The translations under genes and the position numbers were made by a program. The notes beneath the pieces were generated by a model. That model was not told the origin of the DNA and searched no databases. It saw only the letters and a program-made list of their open reading frames with translations. Below, in pieces: positions 1 to 7,704 of a DNA stretch of 31,405 nt; positions within the stretch are counted from its first letter, which is position 1, and the number at the start of each line of letters is the position of its first letter. This DNA is from Paulinella micropora (Eukaryota; Cercozoa; Imbricatea; Euglyphida). The stretch covers positions 1 through 31,405 of the forward strand of contig BJOX01000002.1 in NCBI GenBank assembly GCA_009731375.1, given 5' to 3'.

Positions 1-98
1 CTTCCGTACGCACTTCGTGGCTCCGACAGGTGCAGCTTCTTCGGGTCGGCCGCCGGGTCAAAGGCCTTGACTTGGTTGTTGTCAGTGACGATAGACAT
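1..98 (-). CDS. Partial gene cut by the window edge, N-terminus only
   Basis: A minus-strand reading frame opens with ATG at 96-98 and stays open to base 1, giving the first 32 residues (begins MSIVTDNNQVKAF). It is too short to assign. It is supported as a gene by the AT-rich block shared with the clamp gene starting at 244, which is the usual divergent-promoter layout here, and by codons ending mostly in G or C like the neighbours. It shows that the viral segment continues to the left of this window. Confidence 0.55.
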   Translation of the reverse strand, partial: MSIVTDNNQVKAFDPAADPKKLHLSEPRSAYG

Positions 99-243
99 TT
101 GATTTGTGGGCTCTGTTTTCACTTTGGCTAGCACGAGTTTTTCTTTTTCGACTCTTAAATCTCGAATCTCGAATCTCACAATTTAAAAGTTTTAATTAGA
201 AAGGATTAAAAAAAAGTGGCAAACAGAACAAACGTCTCACAAA
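99..243. promoter_or_regulatory. Divergent AT-rich promoter region with AATCTCGA repeats
   Basis: This 145-base gap lies between two divergent start codons. It carries three tandem copies of the 8-base unit AATCTCGA (the last ending CA) around 158-180, followed by AT-rich sequence and a run of A. The same AAATCTYGA word recurs upstream of other early-looking genes (1669-1680, 4911-4920 on the minus strand, 16098-16119), so it may be a regulator site. This is inferred from recurrence only. Confidence 0.45.
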
Positions 244-1209
244 ATGATGACTCGTTTTCTCTGGAGGTCCAAGACCCACGGGATTGCTTTCCGCCGGGCG
301 CTCGACTCGCTGTCCCCGCTGTTGCTGGAGGCCCGAATCGAGGCCACGGTCGACAAGCTCGTGCTCTGCAGCGCGGCCGACGGGCTGGTCGGGCAGTTCG
401 TGGTCCCCTTCTCGGGCGCCAATGGTGATTATGTCAACCTGATGTTCCCCAAGTGTGTGTTCAGCGTCGATCTCAAGGAGATGTCCTGCTGGCTTTCTAC
501 TTTCCGCGAGGGCATGGTTCTGGAACTTGCCGTCGCTGTCGACAACAAGCTCTGTGTCAAATTCTACAACGAGGCCAAATCGTTCGAGCACTACAGCGAC
601 CTGACCTCGCTCCTCGTGTCCCAGGAGATTGCTTTTCTGCCGACGACCGAGTGGACCAATGTCGACCGCCTCGTCGAAGTCTCTGGCCCCGCCCTTAATG
701 CCGTGATCCGTCATCATTCCAAATCCAATTCGCACTGCCGTCTGTTCGTGGAAGAGGACAGACTCTGTACCGAATCCTCGCTGCGGGCGGTGGACGCCAG
801 CCGGCTGGCACGCACTTCGCTCGGTGGCATCGCCCTGCTCGCGGAGGACAAGGACTCGCTGCTGCGCTCGGACCTGTCACACCCGCCCACCGAATCCGGT
901 GAGTGTGTCTACGCCCTCGAGGTCCTCAAGAAGATACTCAAGTCGTGCGCTTTCCAGGAGAAAAAGACCGGCCGGGTGCTGGTCGGCGCTGCCCCGAACG
1001 TGCTGCACCTCGTCTTCAAGCGGGACGGCGGCCCGTGGCTCAAGTACACTATCCTGGCCGACGCCGAATCGTCGCCCCCTGTGCCAGCGCTGGCGCCGCT
1101 CACCCTGACCACCGACAGCGCCGCCGAGGAGGAAGAACAGCGCAGGGTGGTAAAACGCAAGAAGAAGAACCCTAAGCGGAAGAGAGACGAATCCCAGGCA
1201 GGCGCTTAA
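244..1209 (+). CDS. PCNA-like sliding clamp
   Basis: The 321-residue protein resembles proliferating cell nuclear antigen, the ring clamp that tethers DNA polymerase to template. Residues about 15-60 follow the first clamp repeat (helix, then a strand like ATVDKLVLCSAADG, then a hydrophobic strand). Residues 75-115 match the segment with the LKEMSCWLSTF helix, and the end of the fold (about 245-275, LVFKRDGGPWLKYTIL) resembles the closing strand pair of PCNA. It is longer than the usual ~260 residues because of an acidic then lysine/arginine-rich tail (about 295-320, KRKKKNPKRKRDE) that looks like a nuclear localisation signal. Two adjacent ATGs (244, 247) are possible starts. Its end overlaps the convergent gene 1172-1624 by 38 bases. 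The fold match is by eye and sequence similarity is low; another processivity factor is possible. Confidence 0.55.
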   Translation: MMTRFLWRSKTHGIAFRRALDSLSPLLLEARIEATVDKLVLCSAADGLVGQFVVPFSGANGDYVNLMFPKCVFSVDLKEMSCWLSTFREGMVLELAVAVDNKLCVKFYNEAKSFEHYSDLTSLLVSQEIAFLPTTEWTNVDRLVEVSGPALNAVIRHHSKSNSHCRLFVEEDRLCTESSLRAVDASRLARTSLGGIALLAEDKDSLLRSDLSHPPTESGECVYALEVLKKILKSCAFQEKKTGRVLVGAAPNVLHLVFKRDGGPWLKYTILADAESSPPVPALAPLTLTTDSAAEEEEQRRVVKRKKKNPKRKRDESQAGA

Positions 1210-1624
1210 GCCTCCTTAGCGTGTACTTGCGGCCAGCGAGCTTGCTAATAAAATTCTTTTGCGTCTCTTTGCGATATACTGGCACGTACCAATTCACAAC
1301 CCGGCCCACGGACCTAAAAGCTGAGATGTCTAGCGGCCCGCCATAGTCCACTAGCTCGTGACGGTCGGGCGCAGGCTGTACTAGCTGCTTGTGCAGATTG
1401 ACTCTTAGGAAGCTGTGCAGCAGGTCCAGTGAACGCGAACGCAGCGTGTCTGCAATTCCATATTCCGCAAATTTGGCCGCACACCCCATAGAGCAAAAGT
1501 GGCCCCAGACGAACAATTCTTCGTCCGCGTGGGCTATCGGCAAGCCGTACCACCTGCCGTCGTCCCTGGCACAGCCGTAGGAACAGTGCAGACACTTGCC
1601 CTTGTACGATTCGGTACCTTGCAT
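1172..1624 (-). CDS. VLTF2 (A1L)-like late transcription factor
   Basis: The 150-residue protein has a treble-clef-like zinc signature: C11-x2-C14 near the N-terminus, then LP at 28-29, then GHFCSMGC with C44 and C48. A CxxC, an LP element, then G-x-FCS-x2-C is the pattern of the poxvirus A1L / VLTF-2 family, small trans-activators of late genes found in many Nucleocytoviricota. The C-terminal third is basic (KLAGRKYTLRRLKRLPG), as expected for nucleic-acid binding. It lies back to back with the VLTF3-like gene at 1745, so two late transcription factors share one 120-base promoter region. A MYM-type zinc finger of other function is the main alternative. Confidence 0.55.
   Translation of the reverse strand: MQGTESYKGKCLHCSYGCARDDGRWYGLPIAHADEELFVWGHFCSMGCAAKFAEYGIADTLRSRSLDLLHSFLRVNLHKQLVQPAPDRHELVDYGGPLDISAFRSVGRVVNWYVPVYRKETQKNFISKLAGRKYTLRRLKRLPGIRLSSA
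1247..1252 (+). terminator. AATAAA polyadenylation signal for the clamp gene
   Basis: An AATAAA hexamer lies 38 bases after the clamp stop codon, inside the 3' end of the convergent gene. The position fits a poly(A) signal for a compact genome transcribed by a eukaryotic-type polymerase. Confidence 0.4.
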
Positions 1625-1744
1625 CTTTTCTGGCCCCTTTTAGCCCTTGTCTGATTTTCGTTGGGTTGTTTCAAATCTTGAATCTTAAACGCCGACATTT
1701 ATAATCTCTAAATTTTTTCTCTGCTGGCCTGCCACTCTTCATTT
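1625..1744. promoter_or_regulatory. Shared promoter region of two late transcription factor genes
   Basis: This 120-base divergent region contains TTTCAAATCTTG at 1669-1680, closely matching the palindrome at 16098-16119 and the AATCTCGA repeats near 158-180, and a TATA-like TTTATAATC at about 1698-1706. The TATA-like element lies about 40 bases before the ATG at 1745. Confidence 0.4.
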
Positions 1745-2593
1745 ATGTCCTGCGAACACAACTGGACGTTTAGCCTCGCGACCACCGGTACGTACTGCTC
1801 CAAGTGTGGCCTGGTCAAGACAGAGCACGAGCTGTACACTTCACAATGCTGGCTGGTCAATGGGCAGATGGTAAGGGAGCAACACGCTCCCAGACATGTC
1901 GGCTACACTCGCCTGAGCCGCTTTCGCCAGATAATAAGAGAGACCTTCAATTTGCGAGGTGTGAATCAGTCTGCGTCGTGTGTCAGCCCGGCCTTGTTAG
2001 CACAGGCCCGGCGCCTGACCCACAAGTGGCGGGCACAGAACCCGACGCCCGCTCGCCTCGCCTACATCTGGCGCAGGGAGAGGTTAGGCCCCCTGACTAC
2101 CGACCGAGCCAGCCAACTGTGCCACCTGTTAGGCTATGGCCTGAGCCGGCGCGAACCGAGCAAACAGACGCTGGAGGAGCTGGAACGCCTCTTCAGAAAG
2201 GTCGACGCCTGTTGGCCCCGAGTGCTAAAGAAGTTGAGAGAGAGGTACGCGTGGGCCCGCCGGTGTTTTGTCAACTATCAGACTCTTCTCCGTGCTTTCC
2301 TGTTGTTGATGGACGAAGAAGAGCTAGCGGCACAGGTGCCAGAACTGAAACAGGCCGAGTCGCGCCACCGCCAAAGCGCCATGTTCGCGCTCGTGTGCGA
2401 AGAACAGGGCTGGCCTTTCATTGCCTTGGCTGGTTCACTGAACGGCAGCGGTCTCGCTCGCCCGCTCGCGAGCCATCTTTTGTCTGGCCCCCACGCCAAG
2501 AAGAAAAAGAAAAAGAAAAAAAAGAGAAAGATGCTGGCCGCGGGTGTTGTGGCTATTGCTGAAAAAACAAATCTTGTACCCTATAGTCATTAA
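1745..2593 (+). CDS. VLTF3-like (A2L) late transcription factor
   Basis: The 282-residue protein follows the family layout of poxvirus VLTF-3, a Nucleocytoviricota hallmark that activates late genes. It has an N-terminal zinc ribbon (C3, H5, C18-x2-C21), a linker with YTRLSRFRQIIRET (the family's 'YKR..HF...L' position), and a C-terminal helical core with RRCFVNYQTLLRAFLLLM, then PELKQAESRHRQ, then CEEQGWPFI (about 172-225). That order (F-x-Y-x3-L, then LK-S/A-x-x, then C-x-E-x-GW-x-FI) is the diagnostic signature. The tail ends with a run of nine lysines and a hydrophobic end. The ATG at 1745 follows an AT-rich leader. The next gene begins six bases after its stop, suggesting a shared transcript. 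Confidence 0.8.
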   Translation: MSCEHNWTFSLATTGTYCSKCGLVKTEHELYTSQCWLVNGQMVREQHAPRHVGYTRLSRFRQIIRETFNLRGVNQSASCVSPALLAQARRLTHKWRAQNPTPARLAYIWRRERLGPLTTDRASQLCHLLGYGLSRREPSKQTLEELERLFRKVDACWPRVLKKLRERYAWARRCFVNYQTLLRAFLLLMDEEELAAQVPELKQAESRHRQSAMFALVCEEQGWPFIALAGSLNGSGLARPLASHLLSGPHAKKKKKKKKKRKMLAAGVVAIAEKTNLVPYSH

Positions 2594-2599
2594 AAGATC

Positions 2600-4912
2600 A
2601 TGGCAAAATGGGCCGCGAGTGGCCGGCTTGGCGCGGAGCCCAACCACCGCCCGGTCGTGACGATCGATCCCAGGCCGCCCCAGGAGGTGATCGATGCTTT
2701 TAACAACACCACGCTCGAGGAGATACGCGCGGGCCAGAAGCCGGTGCCGGTCTGGCCGGAACGACTGCCGCTCAAGACCAAGATGAGCGCCGCGGAATGG
2801 GTAGACCTGCGGGACAATTTCGTGGCCAGCCTCGCCGAGCTGCGGGACCGTTACCGGGACCAGGTGCTCGACCGCATGCACCTTTGCGCGTGCGGCGTGG
2901 ACCCGGCCCTCCACGAACCCTCGCCCGCGCTCGCCAAGATCATCTCGGGACGCCGGGGCCACTGGTCGGAATTCCTGACCAAAGAAAACAGCGACGACCA
3001 CCAGTTTGCGCACCTGCTGTACGTGAACAGCGGCCTGGACAAAACCAAGCTGCTCAAGAGAAACAAGGCCTCGGAGTTGAACTTTATCATCGTGGAGCAA
3101 GAGGGCGGCGGCCTGCTTTTCCCCGCCAGCTCCGCCGACGTAGTAGGCCGCAAGACCACCACGCTGCGCAAGGTCCTGTTCGGCGACGAAGACAGGTGGA
3201 TCAAATCGATCGTGACCAAGACAGAAGGGCCTTTTCCTACGTGCCTGTTGGCCTTCTGCGCGACTCTGCTGAGGCTGCGGCGAGACGTGGAGCAGTTCCT
3301 GCCGTTCATCAACGACCTGGTAGACGCGGCCAGACCAGGGCTGAGTTCACGCAGCAGAGACTACACGGACTTTGTAGTCGAGTGGCTGATCTTGGCCTCT
3401 GTGAAAGAGGTACAAGACAAATCCAAACAGCCCTCGCGCTGTGTCTGGGGCGAAGACTTTGTGCGCAGGTGGTTCACGGAAGGAGGCAGCTACTTCCGCG
3501 ACAGGGACGTGAACGCCAGGGGAGCCCTGCAGACCAGCAAAGCGACCATGGCCAACCTCAAGAACAGGCACGTGCTCTACTTGGACCCCTGGTGCGCGTT
3601 CTTGGACGAGCTCTACCGGGCCATGCTCGCGGAGGCAGACTGCTTTGAGTCGGCCGAAGCCAAGCGCGCCAACGACGGCCCGTTTGCGCCCAGCGAGAGG
3701 CACCCGCTGTGGGCCCTGCAGTCCTTTCTGCTGCTGTCTATCCTCGGCTGTCGCATGGCCGAGCTGTGGAAGTTCAGCGAGTTCTTGCCAGTGGAGGACG
3801 ACCAGTACATAACGTTCACGGAGATCGGCCGCAAAAAGCACGTCTTGCAGCACCGGGCGGCGAAAAAGGGAGCGGACCCCCGACGGGACCCGGACGAGCA
3901 AAGCGATTATCAGGACTCTATCTATGTCGGCAAGCCCGTTGCCTTGCCTACGGCCTCGTCGGACGGGGTGCTGAGAATCTACCGGCACATGATCTACGGG
4001 GCCGAGAACCACTTTAAGCACCGAGCGAAAATAGCGCCTGATGCCAGCATGCTGCTGAAAGGCGACAGGCCCAAGTCAGATTACCTGAGCTGGACGACGC
4101 ACCGAGCAGAGATCCTGGCCGAAGAGGACAACCAGCCCCTTGCCATGCCGCCCGCGAAAAAAATGAAGGTCAGCACGCTGCCCTGGATGAAGTCCCTGGT
4201 GAACGCCGGCCACAAGAAGAACATCGAACGGCCCAGCCAAGTGTTGCCTAACAGCCAAGTGTCCGCGGCCATGAAAGGCGGTGGCTTCAAAAATACGTTC
4301 GAAGACCTGACACACCTCTACCAAGAGCGCGCCCACAGCGAGTTCCGCATCAGCTACCCGCACCTGCTGCGAGCCATCTACGCCAACGTGGCCTGGGAAC
4401 TTTACGGCAACCAGTCGCTCGTGGCCCGGCCGGTGTTTTTCAGCCGGGTTTTGGGGCACACGCTCGAGTACGAAAACAAAGAAGAAGGGATCGGCAATCT
4501 CAAAACGCAGATGTTTTATGACAAGGTGAAGGTGATGAGCAAGGCAGTGCCCTCACTGCACGAGCCGGACTTGCTCAAGATTGTGCAGGCCATTGTGCAA
4601 CAGGGCGAAAGGCTGGCCTCGGACTATGCCCGGGTCCTGGGTGACCTGAAATACGTAATCCCGCCTAGGCTCACGCAGCTGCCCCGCGAGACCAGAGCCG
4701 AACGGTTACGCCGCCAAGCCGTTGAATTTTTCGCGGCAAATTTGCAACACCATGCCCAAGAACTGCGCCGGCCCGGTTTTTGGCGCGGGACTGTCGATTC
4801 TATTTTTTCCGTGAAAGCCTCTTACCGTTTCGCTAGTCATGCCGCTACGGCCCTTGATACGGCCGATCCTACACCAGCCGCTCAGATCACGCGGTTTACA
4901 CAATTGTGCTAG
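2600..4912 (+). CDS. Tyrosine recombinase, telomere-resolvase (protelomerase)-like
   Basis: The 770-residue protein ends in a tyrosine-recombinase catalytic domain. Visible residues are R385 in ILGCRMAEL, lysines 412-413 in the following hairpin, HLLR (H588 to R591), H620 in the VLGH box, and Y640 (FYDKV) as candidate nucleophile. The helix around the HxxR box (SYPHLLRAIYANVAWELYG) and the long regions on either side resemble protelomerases, which cut palindromes and leave hairpin telomeres, more than short integrases. The 20-residue gap from H620 to Y640 is longer than the usual 9 or so, so Y624 must also be considered. A basic PPAKKMKV near 517-524 could be a nuclear signal. It may share a transcript with the VLTF3-like gene. 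An integrase or transposon-type recombinase is the alternative. Confidence 0.65.
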   Translation: MAKWAASGRLGAEPNHRPVVTIDPRPPQEVIDAFNNTTLEEIRAGQKPVPVWPERLPLKTKMSAAEWVDLRDNFVASLAELRDRYRDQVLDRMHLCACGVDPALHEPSPALAKIISGRRGHWSEFLTKENSDDHQFAHLLYVNSGLDKTKLLKRNKASELNFIIVEQEGGGLLFPASSADVVGRKTTTLRKVLFGDEDRWIKSIVTKTEGPFPTCLLAFCATLLRLRRDVEQFLPFINDLVDAARPGLSSRSRDYTDFVVEWLILASVKEVQDKSKQPSRCVWGEDFVRRWFTEGGSYFRDRDVNARGALQTSKATMANLKNRHVLYLDPWCAFLDELYRAMLAEADCFESAEAKRANDGPFAPSERHPLWALQSFLLLSILGCRMAELWKFSEFLPVEDDQYITFTEIGRKKHVLQHRAAKKGADPRRDPDEQSDYQDSIYVGKPVALPTASSDGVLRIYRHMIYGAENHFKHRAKIAPDASMLLKGDRPKSDYLSWTTHRAEILAEEDNQPLAMPPAKKMKVSTLPWMKSLVNAGHKKNIERPSQVLPNSQVSAAMKGGGFKNTFEDLTHLYQERAHSEFRISYPHLLRAIYANVAWELYGNQSLVARPVFFSRVLGHTLEYENKEEGIGNLKTQMFYDKVKVMSKAVPSLHEPDLLKIVQAIVQQGERLASDYARVLGDLKYVIPPRLTQLPRETRAERLRRQAVEFFAANLQHHAQELRRPGFWRGTVDSIFSVKASYRFASHAATALDTADPTPAAQITRFTQLC

Positions 4913-4996
4913 ATTTGAAAGCTCATAATCTGACTTTTATTGAAGTCAGAAAGTGAAAAGCAGAGCAAGGTCGAAGCCCTTGCAATTTTTTTTGCG

Positions 4997-5554
4997 ATGA
5001 GTTGCGACAAACCATGCCGAGTGGCACCTGACGGGAAAATTTCGCTCGTTGATTTTGCCGGGAAAACGTTTCCTTTTTTGACTCCTAGCCGTTGCGCGGA
5101 ACGGATCCGCAGGCACCTCCAGCTACACCCCTACCGGCTAACCAACGGCCACATTTCGAGATTCAAATTCCCGAAACAGCGCGGCCAGCGCTGTGGCACG
5201 TGGGTCTGCGCGCCAGAAATAGCAGTCGAGGTCATGGGCCAGTTTGCGTCGGACTGGAACGTGCGGCCCTCACGGCGGACACAGCCCAGGGTCAGTAACA
5301 AGCCCCTTGAACCAAGCGTCGCCACTGCCGTGAGCTATCTCGAGGGCGTCCGCGACGGATTTGCAATTCTTGGACAGTTCGCTCCAGACACAACAAGCAT
5401 GCTCCAGCCTGCTCTGGACGAGACAGTTGGTACAGTTGACACCGAAGAAGAGGCAATGCCTCCTTTCGAGCTCCTGACCCCTGTTCTGACTTACGAGCAG
5501 GACGGGGAAGAAGAAAACGAACTTGAGAGCGTCGCAGAGCATTTTTCGTTTTAA
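4997..5554 (+). CDS. Hypothetical protein, possible KilA-N-like DNA-binding domain
   Basis: The frame is open from a TTG at 4940, but the first ATG (4997), preceded by an A/T-rich leader, is the better start and gives 185 residues. Residues 10-85 hold a compact domain with alternating hydrophobic positions (KISLVDFAGKTFPFL, then RCAERIRRHL, then TWVCAPEIAVEVMGQF). Its closing tryptophan and helix recall KilA-N-type domains, but the match is weak. The last third is acidic (TEEEAMPPFELL, DGEEENELESV). A TTTCAAATCT element on the minus strand at 4911-4920 lies in its leader. No function is assigned. Confidence 0.6.
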   Translation: MSCDKPCRVAPDGKISLVDFAGKTFPFLTPSRCAERIRRHLQLHPYRLTNGHISRFKFPKQRGQRCGTWVCAPEIAVEVMGQFASDWNVRPSRRTQPRVSNKPLEPSVATAVSYLEGVRDGFAILGQFAPDTTSMLQPALDETVGTVDTEEEAMPPFELLTPVLTYEQDGEEENELESVAEHFSF

Positions 5555-5572
5555 TTAAAAAATCAAGAAGAT

Positions 5573-6151
5573 TTAAAAATCCGTAATGTACAGCCCCCTG
5601 TTGAACCGGGGCTTGAACCGGGCGGCCGTCTCTTCGGCTCCCGTCAGCCACAAATAGCTGGTCCACTTGTCTACTTGCAGCACGGGCCAACCAGCTTCTT
5701 CATACGCCATACGGAAGCGGTAGGCCGGTACATACGCCAGCGCTACAATAGAGTCTCGTGTCGTCCTGGGCACGGGGAAAGACGTGCGGCCCATGCGCCT
5801 GCACGCGGCAAAGGGAGTGATCACCCGGTCGCGGTGGTGGAACACGAAGCAGGTGCCGCAGTAGCCCTCGACCGTCCTCTTTTGGGTGCAGGTAAAGCAG
5901 ATGTGCTCGCTCTTGCGCGACACGGTGTTGATGAGGCGCGGCAGCGACTTGGTGTCGTAATTGAAAGTAGCGTTCAGGAACTTGTGCAGGCCGGACAGCT
6001 CGCCGTTCTGTACTTTGCGCCGCTTCCACCGGCCGCGCGCGAACCTGTCAGTGTGCGTTTTGAGGTGACGGATCGTGTGCGCGACCTCGCCGACGCGGAG
6101 GTAAGAAAGCACCTCTATCAGGAGATCAGCTGGTAACGCGGCCAGTAGCAT
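5573..6151 (-). CDS. F-box-like protein with a zinc-binding module
   Basis: The 192-residue protein opens with a short F-box-like helix set (residues 5-30, LPADLLIEVLSYLRVGEVAH). F-boxes link substrates to SKP1-cullin-F-box ubiquitin ligases, and several large DNA viruses encode them to redirect host ubiquitination. After a basic stretch (about 39-46) come two CxxC pairs (C85/C88, C98/C101), probably binding one zinc ion and possibly the substrate-binding part. The ATG at 6151 follows a run of seven A on the coding strand, as at other late starts here. It lies 36 bases downstream of the ATPase gene on the same strand. The F-box match is to the core helix motif only. Confidence 0.55.
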   Translation of the reverse strand: MLLAALPADLLIEVLSYLRVGEVAHTIRHLKTHTDRFARGRWKRRKVQNGELSGLHKFLNATFNYDTKSLPRLINTVSRKSEHICFTCTQKRTVEGYCGTCFVFHHRDRVITPFAACRRMGRTSFPVPRTTRDSIVALAYVPAYRFRMAYEEAGWPVLQVDKWTSYLWLTGAEETAARFKPRFNRGLYITDF

Positions 6152-6187
6152 TTTTTTTAACTATAAGGGATAGAACTTTTTGTTTTT

Positions 6188-7483
6188 TTAAGAGCTGTCG
6201 TAACCGTTGGCGGGCGGACCGCCGCCTATGATAGGCGGGAGCGGCTTGACCGTTGTGCCGGCGTTCGTGTACATGAAATTGGGCTTGAACGGCGCAGCTT
6301 GCAGCTGGTTCTGCTGTGCAAACCGCTCTGCCGCCAGCTTCTCGGCGTCCCGGGTCTGCTGGTCCAGCTTCTGGAGGATCTCCTTGTCCCGCTGGGCCAT
6401 GGTCTTTCCGTCCTTTTTGAGGCGCTGTCTCGCTCTGTCGCCGTAGAATAACATTCTTTGCATCATCTCTCGCTCTTGGCGCGACATGCCCTTGAGCGAA
6501 GACGGTAGCCAGCTCGGAGCGCGGTACGCCAGCTGTTTCAGTCTCTCTTGCTTCTGGATGTCCGCGCGGCTCGGCGGCTTGGGCGGGTCTGGCCCTCTGA
6601 GGATGACTTCGCCATCTGGTAACGAAGCTGGAGCGAGCCAGGACTTATAGTTTAACTCCAGCCTGTCTAAATGCTCGTGGTAAATCATTGCAGCATGCCG
6701 CGTTCCCACGTTGCGCTCATCCGTGCATTGGGCAAAGTGAGCCATAAACTCCTTTTTGGGAAAGAGCTGGCCGAAATTCTCCCACAAATTAGTAAGAGTC
6801 CGCTGCACTTTCGAGTTGAACATGATGCAATGACTAGTCTGTTCGCGCATAATCGGCGATACGGAGTTCCGCCCGGTGAGGTACTGCACTGCAATGAAGA
6901 TCGTGATGTTATAGTGGCGGTATGTACCAAAAAAGTTCTGCATCCAGCGGTCGGTCGAGTCGATGATGCCAACCAGGTCGTCAAAAACAATGAACGACGG
7001 CTCCAGGTACTTGTTCTCCAGGTAGCGCTTCTTGAGATTTTCCACGTAGTTCTGCAAGATGTCCATCCTGAACCCTTCGTAGATCTTGCAGTGCTGCTCG
7101 CTCGCAAAATGAAAAGAAAAGCTGTTCTTGAACTTGGTGCGAACCATGACCAGGCCGTACTGGAAGGGGTCCTTCTTGCGCGCGCACAGGCTGTACAAGA
7201 GCCATTTCAGGAAATGGGTCTTGCCGCGTTCCGACTTGCCGACTAGCACGAACAGCTGCCCCGCTCCCTTTTCGCGCGGGTAGAAGACTTCGATGTTCCG
7301 CTTGAACTCGGTCGGCTGCAGCTGCTCTGCCGGCTGCTGCTCTTTCTTCTTCTTCTTCTTGCCCTTGTCTTTCTGCTTGTCGACATAGTCGAGTATCTTT
7401 TCCTCGATGGTCTTCTCGCCAAGCTGCTGTTCCGGCTCCGGCAGCCGTTCGACCGGGCCTTCCGGCTGCTGCTGCTGCATCAT
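6188..7483 (-). CDS. A32-type DNA-packaging ATPase (FtsK-HerA superfamily)
   Basis: The 431-residue protein has a Walker A loop GKSERGKT at 82-89 and a Walker B strand FIVFDD at 164-169, followed by a polar Q200 at the end of the next strand and R213, as expected for sensor and arginine-finger positions. This is the ATPase that pumps genomic DNA into preformed capsids in Nucleocytoviricota, polinton-like viruses and adintoviruses. The first 60 residues are low-complexity (Q, E, then K-run KKKKKK) and the tail from about 300 is charged and helical, making it longer than the typical ~250-residue family member. Start is ATG-ATG at 7481-7483/7478-7480. It is divergent from the virion cassette and separated from it by only 34 bases. 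Confidence 0.85.
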   Translation of the reverse strand: MMQQQQPEGPVERLPEPEQQLGEKTIEEKILDYVDKQKDKGKKKKKKEQQPAEQLQPTEFKRNIEVFYPREKGAGQLFVLVGKSERGKTHFLKWLLYSLCARKKDPFQYGLVMVRTKFKNSFSFHFASEQHCKIYEGFRMDILQNYVENLKKRYLENKYLEPSFIVFDDLVGIIDSTDRWMQNFFGTYRHYNITIFIAVQYLTGRNSVSPIMREQTSHCIMFNSKVQRTLTNLWENFGQLFPKKEFMAHFAQCTDERNVGTRHAAMIYHEHLDRLELNYKSWLAPASLPDGEVILRGPDPPKPPSRADIQKQERLKQLAYRAPSWLPSSLKGMSRQEREMMQRMLFYGDRARQRLKKDGKTMAQRDKEILQKLDQQTRDAEKLAAERFAQQNQLQAAPFKPNFMYTNAGTTVKPLPPIIGGGPPANGYDSS

Positions 7484-7517
7484 TTTTTTAAAACTTCTCC
7501 TCGAATATTAAAAAAAG
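7484..7517. promoter_or_regulatory. 34-base divergent promoter between ATPase and virion cassette
   Basis: The two start codons at 7483 (minus) and 7518 (plus) are separated by 34 bases, each flanked by a run of 7 A or T (TTTTTTTAAAA at the left, ATTAAAAAAAG at the right). It must carry the core elements of both promoters or share them. Confidence 0.45.
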
Positions 7518-7661
7518 ATGCCACTAATCACCGACAGGACGCGCTTGCTAGTCAAGCAGGCCGACCCAGCCAAGGCGGCAGTGGAGGCCGCGCTGTCTGC
7601 CAAGAAGCCCCAAAAACCGAAGAAGAAGAAGCCAGCGGACATTGTTAAGAAGGGCAAGTGA
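7518..7661 (+). CDS. Small lysine-rich protein (47 residues)
   Basis: A short frame begins ATG at 7518 directly after ATTAAAAAAAG, the start context used by several genes here, and ends TGA at 7659-7661. The product is strongly basic in its second half (KKPQKPKKKKPADIVKKGK) after a hydrophobic-basic N-terminus (MPLITDRTRLLVKQ). It is the first gene of the plus-strand virion cassette, so a small DNA-binding or core protein is a reasonable guess, but no family is recognised. Its codon use matches its neighbours. Confidence 0.6.
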   Translation: MPLITDRTRLLVKQADPAKAAVEAALSAKKPQKPKKKKPADIVKKGK

Positions 7662-7704
7662 GATTTTTTAATTTTCGTTGCACAGATTTTGACAGAAGGA
7701 AAAC

